From Bacillota bacterium (GTDB taxonomy: Bacteria; Bacillota; Clostridia; Christensenellales; CAG-138), in the NCBI GenBank assembly GCA_023455425.1, contig JAEYCM010000046.1, positions 1 through 64,000 on the forward strand: a DNA stretch of 64,000 bases. Direction: 5' to 3'. Numbering within the stretch: the stretch's first letter is position 1; each line of letters begins with the position of its first letter. Positions 35,058 to 46,263 of the stretch are shown here, piece by piece. Both the position numbers and the translations under genes were made by a program. The notes below the pieces were generated by a model that was not told the origin of the DNA, searched no databases, and worked only from the letters and a program-made list of their open reading frames with translations.

Positions 35058-35171
35058 ATCAAGCGCCTGCCATTACCCATATAAAGGCGCGTTTCACAGC
35101 AAGCCGGGCAATGGTATAGCCTTGCCCTTTGTGCGCATATTAACAGAAAATGTACAGGAGGATTGATAAAA

Positions 35172-35684
35172 TTGAAAAAAACAGCTTTGGTTTTGATCTT
35201 GGTGCTCATGCTTACTTCGGCATTCGCCTGCGCCACCACGCCGGAAGTTACGCCTAGCCCAACGGGAACGGTAGGTACGTTACCCGCAGAAGAGACAGCG
35301 CCCGCTGCCTCGCCGGAAACATCTCCTGCCGCGTCGCCTGAAGTGTCGCCCGATGGAACGATTCCCGAGGCCTCTCCCGACACATCCCCGGGAGCTTCCC
35401 CGGGCGCGGGCATTACGGCTTCGGCAAAGGGGTATGGCGGGGACGTGACCGCGACGCTGACGCTGGTGGACGGCAATATCGGGGACTTTTATCTGGAAGG
35501 ACCGAACGAGACGGAGGGCGTAGGCAAAGCGGCGCTAGAAACCTACAACAAAACGCTCTCGGAATTAAAGGGCAAGCCTCTTTCGGGCTTTGATCCCTCC
35601 AAGCTTGATACGGTCTCGGGCGCCACAGTTACCTCCACCGCCGCAAAGACCGTGCTGGCGGATGTTATGAGCAAAGCAGGATAA
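35172..35684 (+). CDS. Lipoprotein with covalent-FMN (FMN-binding) domain
   Basis: A 170-residue lipoprotein read from TTG 35172, ten bases after AGGAGG (35156-35161); TTG 35163 is too close to that site. The signal peptide ends at AFAC (Cys20), followed by a 55-residue Ser/Pro repeat linker (SPETSPAASPEVSP and so on). The C-terminal 90 residues are an FMN-binding domain with the flavinylation motif DxxSGAT (D146-T152; FMN is attached to T152 by an ApbE-type transferase). Such proteins shuttle electrons on the outer face of the membrane. No ApbE or partner reductase is in the window. Confidence 0.85.
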   Translation: MKKTALVLILVLMLTSAFACATTPEVTPSPTGTVGTLPAEETAPAASPETSPAASPEVSPDGTIPEASPDTSPGASPGAGITASAKGYGGDVTATLTLVDGNIGDFYLEGPNETEGVGKAALETYNKTLSELKGKPLSGFDPSKLDTVSGATVTSTAAKTVLADVMSKAG

Positions 35685-35884
35685 AGGGCTGAAGAATGAT
35701 ATAAAACGGACAGACGATCGTCTGTCCGTTTTAGCGTGTAAAAAAACAGGATTACAGTTGTCCTTTGCAGAAGGGATTCCCAAGGGCGTGTCACTTGGGT
35801 GGGAGTTCGAGGGCAAATCCCTTGAAAAGGGCCTGCTGATAACGGAACGGGCGGAGGATCATCTGCCCGCTGCTGTTCCTGCCG

Positions 35885-36835
35885 TTATTCCTGTTCTGCC
35901 GACAAAGCAGTCACGGCTACGGGGCAGGCCTCTTCTTCAATCGCTTGTTTTTTACGGCGCAGCTTATGCCCGAGTTCAGAAAGCACAATCGAGCCTGCGA
36001 TGAGGGACGCGCCCAAAAGAAAGCGCAGCGTAAACGGCTCCTGTAAGAATACGATGCCAAACAGGAACCCAAACGGCGCTTCCGTACTCATCAGCAGGGA
36101 TGCGTGGGAGACCGGCGCGTACTTTAAACCGACATTCTCCAGCAGCAGCGCAAGCAGCGTGCACCCAAGCCCCAGGTATAGAAGCGAGGAAACGGTCTCG
36201 GGCAGCAGCAGCATTTCGGGGGTGGGGAACGGTTCGGAAAACGCACCCGCAATGGCGCCGCTTGCAGCGGCAAACAAAAACTGCAGCGCGGTCAGCAAAA
36301 ACACATCCATGCCGTTCGCGGTAAAGCGTGCCACCGCCACGATGTGTACGGCGTATAAAATGCCGCAGAAAAACGTAAGCACATCTCCGATGTTGACGTG
36401 AGAGCCCTGCTGAAGCGCAATAATACCTACGCCCGAAAGACACAATACGGCGGCCAGCGCGGCGTGCGTTCCCGGCCTTTTCCTGCTGATGAACCAATGG
36501 AACAGCGGCACCAGCACCACATATATCGCGGTGATGAAGGCGTTGTTGCCTGCCGTTGTATAGTTTAGGCCCAGCGTTTGCACATAATAGCCCGCATAAA
36601 GAAGTACGCCGCATACCATGCCCGCAAGGAGCATTTGCCTGTTCATACGCAATACGCGCTTCCACAGGATGGTGCACAAGATCACGGCGGCGATTGCGAA
36701 ACGGAAGCAAAGCAACCAGTTGACGGGTAAAAGGTCCAAAGAATTCTTCATGACGACGAAGCCGCTGCCCCAAATAAGCCCCGCAAAAAGAAGGGCAAGT
36801 TCCGCCATCAGCACCTGTTTTTTTGTAGCCTGCAC
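35885..36835 (-). CDS. EamA/DMT-family transporter
   Basis: A 316-residue membrane protein with ten hydrophobic segments in two EamA repeats (LLFAGLIWGSGFVVMK ... and LTFFCGILYAVHIVAVARF ...). Members export amino acids, metabolites or drugs; the substrate is unknown. The start is GTG 36835 with AAAGGA about ten bases ahead. It is divergent from the glnN leader region. Confidence 0.85.
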   Translation of the reverse strand: MQATKKQVLMAELALLFAGLIWGSGFVVMKNSLDLLPVNWLLCFRFAIAAVILCTILWKRVLRMNRQMLLAGMVCGVLLYAGYYVQTLGLNYTTAGNNAFITAIYVVLVPLFHWFISRKRPGTHAALAAVLCLSGVGIIALQQGSHVNIGDVLTFFCGILYAVHIVAVARFTANGMDVFLLTALQFLFAAASGAIAGAFSEPFPTPEMLLLPETVSSLLYLGLGCTLLALLLENVGLKYAPVSHASLLMSTEAPFGFLFGIVFLQEPFTLRFLLGASLIAGSIVLSELGHKLRRKKQAIEEEACPVAVTALSAEQE

Positions 36836-37040
36836 AAATACGCATTCCTTTCAGAACAATATGCGTATTATACCATAGAAGAAAAGCGGATATAGTATAA
36901 AAGCGCGTGTGTGTTTAGGCCGCAGGCGAAAATCGCACGCGCATAAGAAGACTATAATAAATAAATAGCCGCAAGCGGCTATTATAGCACAAAAGGCGGC
37001 TGCCGAAAAAGCGCGGGCAATTTATTAAAATAAATATCCA

Positions 37041-37070
37041 TTGACAAACCACGCGCATACCATGTAAAGT
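37041..37070 (+). promoter_or_regulatory. Promoter of glnN
   Basis: TTGACA (37041-37046) and TAAAGT (37065-37070), spaced 18. Confidence 0.65.
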
Positions 37071-37092
37071 AATCGTATCTTTAAGGGCAGCA

Positions 37093-37136
37093 AGGGCGCT
37101 GTGCTAACTTTTAGCACGGCGCCCTCATATTTTTTT
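37093..37136 (+). promoter_or_regulatory. Terminator-like hairpin in the glnN leader (attenuator)
   Basis: A 15-base-pair stem, AGGGCGCTGTGCTAA (37093-37107) with TTAGCACGGCGCCCT (37111-37125), only one G-U pair, loop CTT, then CATATTTTTTT. It lies between the promoter and the glnN ribosome site, so most transcripts would end here unless something prevents folding. ANTAR-protein antitermination of nitrogen genes is known in Clostridia and is one possibility. Confidence 0.75.
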
Positions 37137-37174
37137 AGGATGAATTTCAAGAAAGTTGACTAGGAGGAAGTAAC

Positions 37175-39256
<2,082 letters not shown>

Positions 39257-39709
39257 GGTCCAGGGCTTAGCGGGAGCTCTGATCCTTTTTACCGTTCATA
39301 TTCTTCTTCCTGAGGCAAAGGCGTCCGGCTATGTACCGGGCGCTTTTGCTATGTCGATTTGGCGGCGCTATGCACCGCGCAAATCGAAGGGGATACGGCA
39401 TCGCCAAACGGCAGAGCCGCTTGGCGATGCTTTCCGCAGCCTGCCTGCATCCTTTCGGACGCGGTCGGCGGCTGCGAGAGGTGTCTTTTGCGGCGTACAT
39501 GCCGCCGCAAAAGACGGATTGATATGGATGTTCTAATGAACAGAATCAATGATAAGATCAAAGAGATAATAAGTTTTTGCAATCTACATGACTCATGAAT
39601 AAAGCAAATTATTAATGGTAAATATCAAAAAAATAATAAAATAAGTCTGTCCAAGTCCTGTGCCTCATATATTGTTACGACAGAACGACGAATGAGAGAG
39701 GTGCAGTCT
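39257..39709. other. glnN-to-SPOCS gap with three consecutive stem-loops
   Basis: No gene is supported. From 39398 to 39515 there are three stems in a row: a 10-bp stem with an inner 3-bp stem (39398-39430), a 7-bp stem CGCAGCC/GGCTGCG (39435-39476), and a 12-bp stem GTCTTTTGCGGC/GCCGCAAAAGAC (39483-39515). A weak hairpin follows glnN near 39318-39346. The remainder from 39520 is AT-rich and holds a CATATATT at 39666-39673 that could be part of a sporulation promoter. Confidence 0.55.
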
Positions 39710-41212
39710 ATGGAACCCATCTGGAGCGAATTGCAACTGGAGCGCATGGCGGGCAGGACCGCGGCGCAGGCGTTTGTAGAAGGCGATATTCCCATGCCTG
39801 CCGGGCGGGACGTACAGCATATTTTGCAGACGGATGCACAAATTCAAAACGAAACTGCGCGCTGCGCAAACGGCCGGGTGGATGTGGACGGCACGCTTAC
39901 GCTGCAGCTGCTCTGCGTCAGCACGGAAGGAACGCCCTTTGACGTGCATGCATCCACGCGATACAACCACAGCATCCCGGTGGAAGGCGCGGAAGAAGGC
40001 ATGCGCGCGGAGGTTACGCCGCAGCTCATGGATATCCGGACGACTTTGGATAACAACCGCGCGCATCTGGAGGCGGTGGCGGATCTCAATGCTACCGTGC
40101 AACAGGATGAAAACACGCGGGTCATCACGGATGTGCGCAACGCAAGAAACCTGCAAACGCGCTATGAACAGATGCAGCTTGGGCGCATCCGTCCGGTTGC
40201 GGAGGTTTCCCTGCGCGCAAGGGAGGAGATTGAGGCGCCGGGCGTCGTTCAGGTGCTGCGCGTAAACGTGGCCCCGCACATTGACAATGTAACGCTGGAG
40301 GCAAATGGCGCGGCTGTAGAGGGGACGTTATACCTCTATGCGCTGTATCTGGATGAAGAGAACCGGCTGATGCAGGCGATGCTGCGCGCTCCATTCAGCG
40401 AACTCATCCCGTTGGAGATGGATGTTTCCACCTGCACCCGGGTTTTTGCAACCCCCAGCGTACGGGATATTTCCGGGAATGTGGCGACGCCGGGCGAAAG
40501 CCTGGAGCTCAACACCACCGTACAAATTTCGGTTATGTGCATCACGCGCGAGGATGTCAACACACTTTCGGACGCCTATTCGGCGGACGGCGGCGTGGAG
40601 GTGCAGCGGCAGACGATGGAGCAGCTTACGCCTGTTTCCACCACAACCGGCCTGTGCAGGATTACGGAGACGTTGCGCGTGCCGGATGAAGACCCGGAAG
40701 TCGCGCGCGTCATATTTACCTCTGCCCGGCCCACCGTACTTGGTCTTACGGACAACAACGGCCAGCTTGGGGTGGACGGCATACTGGTCACTTCCGTGGT
40801 GTACGCGGACAGTAGCGGCGCTACCAGCGTCTTTGAAGAGGATATCCCGTTCCGCTGCGTGGTCGATGTCCCGTACACGGCGGACGCGATGGTGAACGTG
40901 CGTGCGCTCGAGGTGCGCGGCATGGGTACGGGGCGTTCCGTGCAGGTAGAATACTTGCTTGAAACGCAGGCAAGGGTGTTTGAACGGCAGCAGATGGAGC
41001 TTGCCGTAGGCATGGAGGAAGCGGTTCCCGTTTCGCGGGAAAACGGCATTTACGTCCATATGGCGAATGCCGGTGAAGCGCTGTGGGACATCGGCAAGCG
41101 CTATGGCGTCACGGTCGATCAGCTTGAGGATTGGAACCCGGAGGTGGGCGATACGCTTTTAGAAGGAACACCGATTCTCATTCTTTCCAATTCCGGGCGC
41201 AGGCGCAGCTGA
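39710..41212 (+). CDS. SPOCS-domain/LysM protein, SipL-like spore coat protein
   Basis: A 500-residue protein made of repeats of a beta-rich domain (DUF3794/SPOCS; for example EVSLRAREEIEAPGVVQVLRV and PTVLGLTDNNGQLGVDGILV) with a C-terminal LysM (about 450-497, HMANAGEALWDIGKRYGVTV). This is the architecture of SipL, which in Clostridia links the coat morphogenetic protein SpoIVA to the coat. The start at ATG 39710 is fixed by GAGAGGTGCAG. Presence of SPOCS plus LysM supports an endospore former. Terminator hairpin follows. Confidence 0.85.
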   Translation: MEPIWSELQLERMAGRTAAQAFVEGDIPMPAGRDVQHILQTDAQIQNETARCANGRVDVDGTLTLQLLCVSTEGTPFDVHASTRYNHSIPVEGAEEGMRAEVTPQLMDIRTTLDNNRAHLEAVADLNATVQQDENTRVITDVRNARNLQTRYEQMQLGRIRPVAEVSLRAREEIEAPGVVQVLRVNVAPHIDNVTLEANGAAVEGTLYLYALYLDEENRLMQAMLRAPFSELIPLEMDVSTCTRVFATPSVRDISGNVATPGESLELNTTVQISVMCITREDVNTLSDAYSADGGVEVQRQTMEQLTPVSTTTGLCRITETLRVPDEDPEVARVIFTSARPTVLGLTDNNGQLGVDGILVTSVVYADSSGATSVFEEDIPFRCVVDVPYTADAMVNVRALEVRGMGTGRSVQVEYLLETQARVFERQQMELAVGMEEAVPVSRENGIYVHMANAGEALWDIGKRYGVTVDQLEDWNPEVGDTLLEGTPILILSNSGRRRS

Positions 41213-41250
41213 TGAATGCCGGCCGGGCTGTTGCCTGGCCGGATAGGGTG

Positions 41251-41283
41251 AAAAAGCGGGCTGCCTAGTATAGGCAGCCCGCT
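41251..41283 (-). terminator. Terminator of the HU gene, shared with the SPOCS gene
   Basis: Arms AGCGGGCTGCCTA (41255-41267) and TAGGCAGCCCGCT (41271-41283). On the minus strand the stem is followed by TTTTT. Confidence 0.9.
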
Positions 41284-41301
41284 GTGTATGCGGAGGGCAA
41301 T

Positions 41302-41574
41302 TTAGTTCAAAGCGTCCTTGAAAGCTTTGCCGGCTTTGAAAGAGGGAGCCTTGGACGCGGGGATGTCGATTTCGGCCCCGGTCATGGGGTTGTGGCCCTT
41401 GCGCGCTTCGCGGCTCTTGACTTCGAACACGCCAAAGCCAACCATCTGAACCTTCTCACCGGCCTTCAAAGAAGCGGTGACGGTGTCTACAAAAGCATTG
41501 ATCGCCTTTTCGGCGTCCTTCTTGGAAAGCTCGCTCTTCTGCGCGACGGCAGCGATCAGATCCGTTTTGTTCAT
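41302..41574 (-). CDS. HU family nucleoid protein
   Basis: A 90-residue HU/IHF protein, MNKTDLIAAVAQKSELSKKD onward, with the RKGHNPMTGAEIDIPASKAP arm that wraps DNA. It bends and compacts DNA. GGAGGATAATCC lies before the ATG, and a promoter TTGTAT-17-TACAAT lies upstream. MazG/YabN and SpoVB genes lie upstream on the same strand, a grouping seen in other Clostridia. Confidence 0.96.
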   Translation of the reverse strand: MNKTDLIAAVAQKSELSKKDAEKAINAFVDTVTASLKAGEKVQMVGFGVFEVKSREARKGHNPMTGAEIDIPASKAPSFKAGKAFKDALN

Positions 41575-41633
41575 AAGTGGATTATCCTCCTTAAATGTTC
41601 AGTGTTTCATTTAGCATTATTATGCCGAAACCT

Positions 41634-41662
41634 ATTGTATCAGCCTTTTTGCCGATATACAA
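41634..41662 (-). promoter_or_regulatory. Promoter of the HU gene
   Basis: Minus strand TTGTAT (41657-41662) and TACAAT (41634-41639), spaced 17. It sits around the 3' end of the MazG gene. Confidence 0.65.
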
Positions 41663-41674
41663 GCCCCTTATGCC

Positions 41675-43120
41675 TTATTTTTGCCTATTTTCGGCACTTT
41701 TAACAGCCTGCCACAACATTTCCTGCTCATCAAGCGTCATCGTTTCAAATGAACGACCTCCATTTAACGCAAGCGCCTCCATCCCGGCAAACCGGGAGAG
41801 GAATTTCTCGCTGGCGCTGGTCAATATCTCTTCCGGTTCCAGATGCAAAAGCCTGCAAACATTGACGGCGGCAAACAAGAGATCGCCCATCTCCTCGGCT
41901 ACATGCTCGTTTGCTTCCATGGCCTGGCGCAGTTCTTCCGTTTCCTCGGGCAGCTTGTGGAAGGCTTCCCTGGCGCTGCCCCAGTCAAAGCCCACCTGGG
42001 CGGCTTTCTTCTGCAATTTATACGCCCGCATCAGTGCGGGGAGGTTTTTGGGTACCGCCTGCAGCACCTCGGTCTGGGAGGAAAAGTGCTTCTCCTTCTT
42101 CTTGAGCTGCTCCCATTTTTCCACCACGGCGTCCGGCGTGTCCGCCCGGCCTGTGCCGAACACGTGCGGGTGCCGGTAAATGAGTTTCTGCACAATACCG
42201 GTGGTCACATCCCGGCCGGTAAACCGCCGTTGTTCCGCAGCCATCTCGGCATGGAACACGATCTGCAGCAGCACGTCGCCCAGTTCTTCGCAAAGCGCCG
42301 CATCGTCTTTCTGATCGATGGCGTCGAGCACCTCGTAGCATTCCTCAATCATCGTCTTTTTGAGGCTTTCATGCGTCTGTTCCCGGTCCCACGGGCAGCC
42401 GCCCGGCGCGCGCAGCGTGTGCATGACCGCCGCAAGCTCCTGGTAGCCAAATCGTGTGAGGGACAAAAACTCCGCAGGGGGAACAAGCAGCACCGTTGTG
42501 GCGTGGAAGCAATCCGGCCTGTCCAATGTATAAAGCGGGATGGTTTTGCTTTGATAAGCCCCCGTTTCATCCATTGTAAAAAGCAGGACGGGATGCTCGT
42601 CCGGATAGTATTCCGTCAGCGCAAGCTTGACTTCGCCCGCGCGGATCTTCGTATCCAGCTCCTCAACGGCAAGCGGCAGCTTCGGGTCAATCGGTTCCGG
42701 CAGCGCATTTGCCGCGGCCGTGACATAGGCTGCGTAATCCATGCCTGCCTGTGAGAGCGCGGCCTGCGCATACGTAACGCCCGGCAAAACGCGTACGCTG
42801 ATAGTTGCAGCGGCAGCCTTTTCTTTAAGGGGTATCAGCGCATCCCCCATGCCCCGCCCGGGCACGGCGTATACCACGTCGCCTTCCAGGCACGCCGCAA
42901 GCAGGCGGTCAAAGACCCCTTCGCGCAGCGCGTCAAAATCTTCCGTCCGCTCATACAGGTCGTCCATCGTCGCGTAAGGCAGCCCTGCCGCAAGGACGGG
43001 CTTTGCGCAGGGTGTATGCGCCGTTTGCAGATACAGCTTGTCCGCTTTTTTGCAGGCGTCAAGCGCGGCACAGGAAATGGTCTCTGGGGTGGAAAGCGCG
43101 GCGATGGTCAGCGTGGGCAT
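41675..43120 (-). CDS. MazG nucleotide pyrophosphohydrolase with methylase-like N-domain (YabN type)
   Basis: A 481-residue fusion. The first 220 residues resemble the tetrapyrrole (SAM-dependent) methylase fold (DVVYAVPGRGMGDALIP), and the rest holds two MazG modules: ECYE ... EELGD (GCPWDREQTHESLKKTMIEE) and EETEEL ... EEMGD. MazG cleaves non-canonical or excess NTPs to NMP and PPi. The layout is that of Bacillus YabN. Upstream on the same strand is SpoVB. Confidence 0.92.
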   Translation of the reverse strand: MPTLTIAALSTPETISCAALDACKKADKLYLQTAHTPCAKPVLAAGLPYATMDDLYERTEDFDALREGVFDRLLAACLEGDVVYAVPGRGMGDALIPLKEKAAAATISVRVLPGVTYAQAALSQAGMDYAAYVTAAANALPEPIDPKLPLAVEELDTKIRAGEVKLALTEYYPDEHPVLLFTMDETGAYQSKTIPLYTLDRPDCFHATTVLLVPPAEFLSLTRFGYQELAAVMHTLRAPGGCPWDREQTHESLKKTMIEECYEVLDAIDQKDDAALCEELGDVLLQIVFHAEMAAEQRRFTGRDVTTGIVQKLIYRHPHVFGTGRADTPDAVVEKWEQLKKKEKHFSSQTEVLQAVPKNLPALMRAYKLQKKAAQVGFDWGSAREAFHKLPEETEELRQAMEANEHVAEEMGDLLFAAVNVCRLLHLEPEEILTSASEKFLSRFAGMEALALNGGRSFETMTLDEQEMLWQAVKSAENRQK

Positions 43121-43149
43121 TGTATAGCTCCTTTAAGTACAAAGGATAC

Positions 43150-43293
43150 GTTACTTTTCTTTCCACGAAAGAAAAGTAACAAAAGAAAATGCTTATTAAT
43201 CTTTTTGAAACGCCCAATTTGGGCGTTTTCGCGAGGGGTTTCTAAAGGGACGTAACGTCCCTTTGGTGGGGGCACGGAGGCAAGGCCCCCGTG
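43150..43293. repeat. Composite palindrome copy 6 (hairpins C, A and B)
   Basis: Hairpin C (43150-43180) is a perfect 14-bp stem, GTTACTTTTCTTTC/GAAAGAAAAGTAAC, differing from copy 1 by a paired change (C to T and G to A). An extra stem AAACGCCCAA/TTGGGCGTTT lies at 43208-43228. Hairpin A (43244-43264) has arms AAAGGGACGT and ACGTCCCTTT. Hairpin B (43273-43293) pairs CACGG and CCGTG. Module order is inverted relative to copy 1. Confidence 0.85.
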
Positions 43294-43301
43294 AAAAATC
43301 C

Positions 43302-44918
43302 TTACACCCGGAACACCTTTCTGAGCCGGTTGCCGCCGGGGATAAACTGTAGGTCTTCCGCGCTGAACATCTTCAGTACCACCGCGAGCACAGCGTAGAG
43401 CATCACGCCCGCAAGCACGGAACCAAGCGTCGCTACCGTGGCGCTCGCGTGGTCCGAAATGGCGCGGTACAGGAACATGACGAGGATACCCATCAGCGCA
43501 GAAGAAAGGATCGGCTTGCCGAACACATCGTAAAGATTCAGCTTCATGCCCGTCTTGCGCACGAGATATATGATATCCAGTATCCCCGCTGAAGCATAGC
43601 AGACTACAGTGGAGACCGCGGCGCCCTGTATGTTGATTTCCGGTATATGCATCAAAACAAGCATGGTCACGACCTTCAGGACTCCGCCGAACACCATGTT
43701 GATGACGGGTACCGTAGGCCTGCCCAGGCCCTGTATGATGCCCGTAAGCGTCTGGACGATAGAAAGGAACACCACGCCGATACAGGCCGTCTGAAGAAGT
43801 TCTGCGGCCAGTTTTAGTTCAGTTGGGGTAAGGGAGTGAAAGAGCATGCCCAATATCGGCTCCGCCAGCGCGAAGAGCCCAATGGCGCATGGCGTGCCAA
43901 TGACCAACGCAAGCTTGAGTCCCGTGCGCCCGGCTGATCGGACCTTTTTTGCGTCCTTCTTCGCCATGTAGGCGGAAATGGCGGGCACAAGGCTCATCGC
44001 AAGCGCAGAAGTCAGTACGGCGGGCATATTGATGATGGGCGTTACGACCGCATAGAGCAGCGAGTACGCATTGCGTGCCTCCTGCACAGTATAGCCAATG
44101 CCCTCCAAAATGCGGATGATGAACGCGCTGTCTATGATTCCCACCACCGGCATCACGGAAGCGCCGATCGTCACCGGCACTGCAATGGCGAGTATTTTCT
44201 TGGAGATGGAGTTGAAAGAAGCCTTTTCCTTGCTGCGCGGCGTGGCCGCGATCTGCAAAGAGAATTCCTTTTTGCGCCGGAGGTAGAAGACCCAGATTAC
44301 CAAGAGGCCGACAAGCTCCGAACCGCTCACGCCGATCAACGCGCCCATGGCCGCGTATTCAGGCCCCTGCGGCAGGAAGTAGATGGCGAGCGTGAAGCCG
44401 ATGGCGAGTTTGCCCAATTGCTCCGCCACCTGGGAGAAGGCGGTGCCCACCATTTGTTGCATGCCCTGCAGGTAACCGCGGTAGGCGCACATGATCGAAA
44501 CGAACAGCAATGCGGGGGCAAGCGCCCTAAAGGAAAGTGCCTGTTTTGCAATTTCCGCCGTTGCTTCGGCTGGATAGGAAATAGAAGAAAGTGCGTCTGC
44601 GCCAGCGAACATAATCAACGTGGTCGCAACGCCGATGATCAAAAGCAGCCGGAATGCGGTCTTGAATACTGCACGCGCACCACGGTAATCCCCCAGCGTC
44701 ACACGTTCGGAAACGAGCTTGGAAATTGCGGTCGGTAAGCCCGCCGAGGAAATGACAAGAAGCCAGGTGTAGTAGCGGTAGACGATCTCATAATAGGACA
44801 TCGCCTCTATGCCGACGATGTTGGCTAACGGAATGCGGTAAACTGCGCCGATGAATTTTACAATCAATCCCGCAATCGCGAGTATCGCCGCACCGCGCAC
44901 GAAGGATCTTTTTTCCAT
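43302..44918 (-). CDS. SpoVB-like lipid flippase
   Basis: A 538-residue MOP/MATE-fold protein with 12-14 hydrophobic segments. The opening RGAAILAIAGLIVKFIGAVY and SAGLPTAISKLVSER are typical of the SpoVB/MurJ-like PST group. SpoVB moves lipid-linked peptidoglycan precursors during spore cortex formation. It lies upstream of the MazG gene, as in Bacillus and Clostridia (yabM, yabN). Confidence 0.93.
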   Translation of the reverse strand: MEKRSFVRGAAILAIAGLIVKFIGAVYRIPLANIVGIEAMSYYEIVYRYYTWLLVISSAGLPTAISKLVSERVTLGDYRGARAVFKTAFRLLLIIGVATTLIMFAGADALSSISYPAEATAEIAKQALSFRALAPALLFVSIMCAYRGYLQGMQQMVGTAFSQVAEQLGKLAIGFTLAIYFLPQGPEYAAMGALIGVSGSELVGLLVIWVFYLRRKKEFSLQIAATPRSKEKASFNSISKKILAIAVPVTIGASVMPVVGIIDSAFIIRILEGIGYTVQEARNAYSLLYAVVTPIINMPAVLTSALAMSLVPAISAYMAKKDAKKVRSAGRTGLKLALVIGTPCAIGLFALAEPILGMLFHSLTPTELKLAAELLQTACIGVVFLSIVQTLTGIIQGLGRPTVPVINMVFGGVLKVVTMLVLMHIPEINIQGAAVSTVVCYASAGILDIIYLVRKTGMKLNLYDVFGKPILSSALMGILVMFLYRAISDHASATVATLGSVLAGVMLYAVLAVVLKMFSAEDLQFIPGGNRLRKVFRV

Positions 44919-45275
44919 GCAATGCCCCCTTTGCCCGCCTAGATACGGGCTTGCTGCACCCTCAAGTATAGCAGATTTTTCTGTTTTGCCAACCTTGGCT
45001 GCGTTTGTCCGGCACTTCCCGCAAAGAGTTCACGAAAATGTTAAACCTGTTCCGTGGCCATGCCATATTATGTCTCTCCACGTGCCCCTGCACTATGGTA
45101 TACTCATTGTAGTCCTTTTTATACTATTCTCGTTTTCGAAACGGGATTAGTATCGTGACGCGATAGCGGCGCGCGCCGCGCAGTGCCGGGAGCGCAGGCA
45201 AATTTATTTCGCTTACGCGAACAATAAAAAGCGTTAGCTTTTTATAAATAGTAAAACCATACATGGAGGAGCAAC
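44919..45275. other. Gap before the SPFH gene
   Basis: No gene seen. There is a TATACT near 45094 without a good -35, a GTTTTCGAAAC palindrome-like stretch near 45132, and short repeats TTCGCTTACGCGAA and AAAAAGCGTTAGCTTTTT near 45208-45243. The first gene's start has a GGAGGAGCAAC site. Confidence 0.5.
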
Positions 45276-46160
45276 ATGTTTAAAAACAAGGATGGAAAAG
45301 TATCGGGGGGTAAGGTTGTACTGACCGCAATCATTGCGATCATTGCGCTAGCCGTGGTGCTGGGCAGCGTGGTCGTGGTGCCTGCCGGGCATACGGGCGT
45401 GGTCATGACGCTGGGCCGGGTCAGCGATATCGTGCTGCAGGAGGGCATGCATTTTAAAATTCCCTTCGCGCAGCAGGTGATCTTCATCAACAACCGCATC
45501 GTCAAGCTGGAGGTCGACACGCAGGCGTTCTCCAAGGACTTGCAGACGGTTTCTGCCAAGCTTGCGGTCAATTACCGCATTGATAAGGGCATGAGCCAGA
45601 CGATCTACCGGAATGTCGGCAACGCCTATGAAAGCGTATTGGTCGTCCCCGCCGTACATGAGGTGTTAAAGGCGGTCGTCGCGGAATACACCGCAAGCAC
45701 CCTTGTTGCGGACCGCAGCACGGTTTCTGTGGAACTGGACAACAACATGAAGCAGAAGCTCTCCAATTCCGGTATCGTGGTGGAGGATTTCAATATCATC
45801 GATTGGGACTTCTCGGATGAATACATCGCCGCCATCGAGCAAAAGCAGGTAGCGGAACAGAACCTCATCAAGACCCGCACCGAACAGGAGCAGGCGGTCG
45901 TCATCGCGGAAGCCACCGCAAAGCAGAAGGTCATTGCTGCCCAGGCCGCAGCGGAAGCCGCCGTCATTGAAGCGGAAGCAAAGGCAAAGCAGATTGCCGT
46001 GGAGGCGGATGCGCAGGCCGAGGCCAACCGCAAGCTCGCTGAATCTCTTAACCAAAGTATCATCGATTATGAGATGATCAACAAGTGGGACGGCAAGCTG
46101 CCCACCGTGCAGACGGGCGAGGGCGGCGCGCTGATCGGCGTGGATCTGCCGACGGAGTAA
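45276..46160 (+). CDS. SPFH/prohibitin-family membrane protein
   Basis: A 294-residue protein with one N-terminal transmembrane segment (about residues 12-38), the SPFH/band-7 domain (PAGHTGVVMTLGRVSD ... VEDFNIIDWDF) and an Ala/Glu-rich coiled coil (about 185-265). Members assemble rings that organise membrane microdomains or regulate FtsH-type proteases. It stands alone. No NfeD or HflK-like partner is adjacent. Confidence 0.9.
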   Translation: MFKNKDGKVSGGKVVLTAIIAIIALAVVLGSVVVVPAGHTGVVMTLGRVSDIVLQEGMHFKIPFAQQVIFINNRIVKLEVDTQAFSKDLQTVSAKLAVNYRIDKGMSQTIYRNVGNAYESVLVVPAVHEVLKAVVAEYTASTLVADRSTVSVELDNNMKQKLSNSGIVVEDFNIIDWDFSDEYIAAIEQKQVAEQNLIKTRTEQEQAVVIAEATAKQKVIAAQAAAEAAVIEAEAKAKQIAVEADAQAEANRKLAESLNQSIIDYEMINKWDGKLPTVQTGEGGALIGVDLPTE

Positions 46161-46176
46161 CGACGGTCTTGATCAC

Positions 46177-46226
46177 GTGGGCTTTGCCCCCATACCCCTA
46201 CCAAAGGGACGTAACGTCCTTTTGGT
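46177..46226. repeat. Composite palindrome copy 7 (hairpins B and A)
   Basis: Hairpin B (46177-46192) pairs GTGGGC-like and GCCCCCA. Hairpin A (46200-46226): arms ACCAAAGGGACGT and ACGTCCTTTTGGT with one mismatch. It faces copy 8 head to head within 40 bases. Confidence 0.82.
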
Positions 46227-46263
46227 AACTCTGTCCCGAAATTGTACGTCTTTAAAAAGGGTT

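Larger units (their letters stand above)
36836..37174. other. Divergent intergenic region with glnN leader
   Basis: No gene here. A 20-base palindrome (AATAGCCGCA and TGCGGCTATT-like arms) lies at 36964-36983; then the glnN promoter and leader hairpin, listed separately. Confidence 0.6.
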
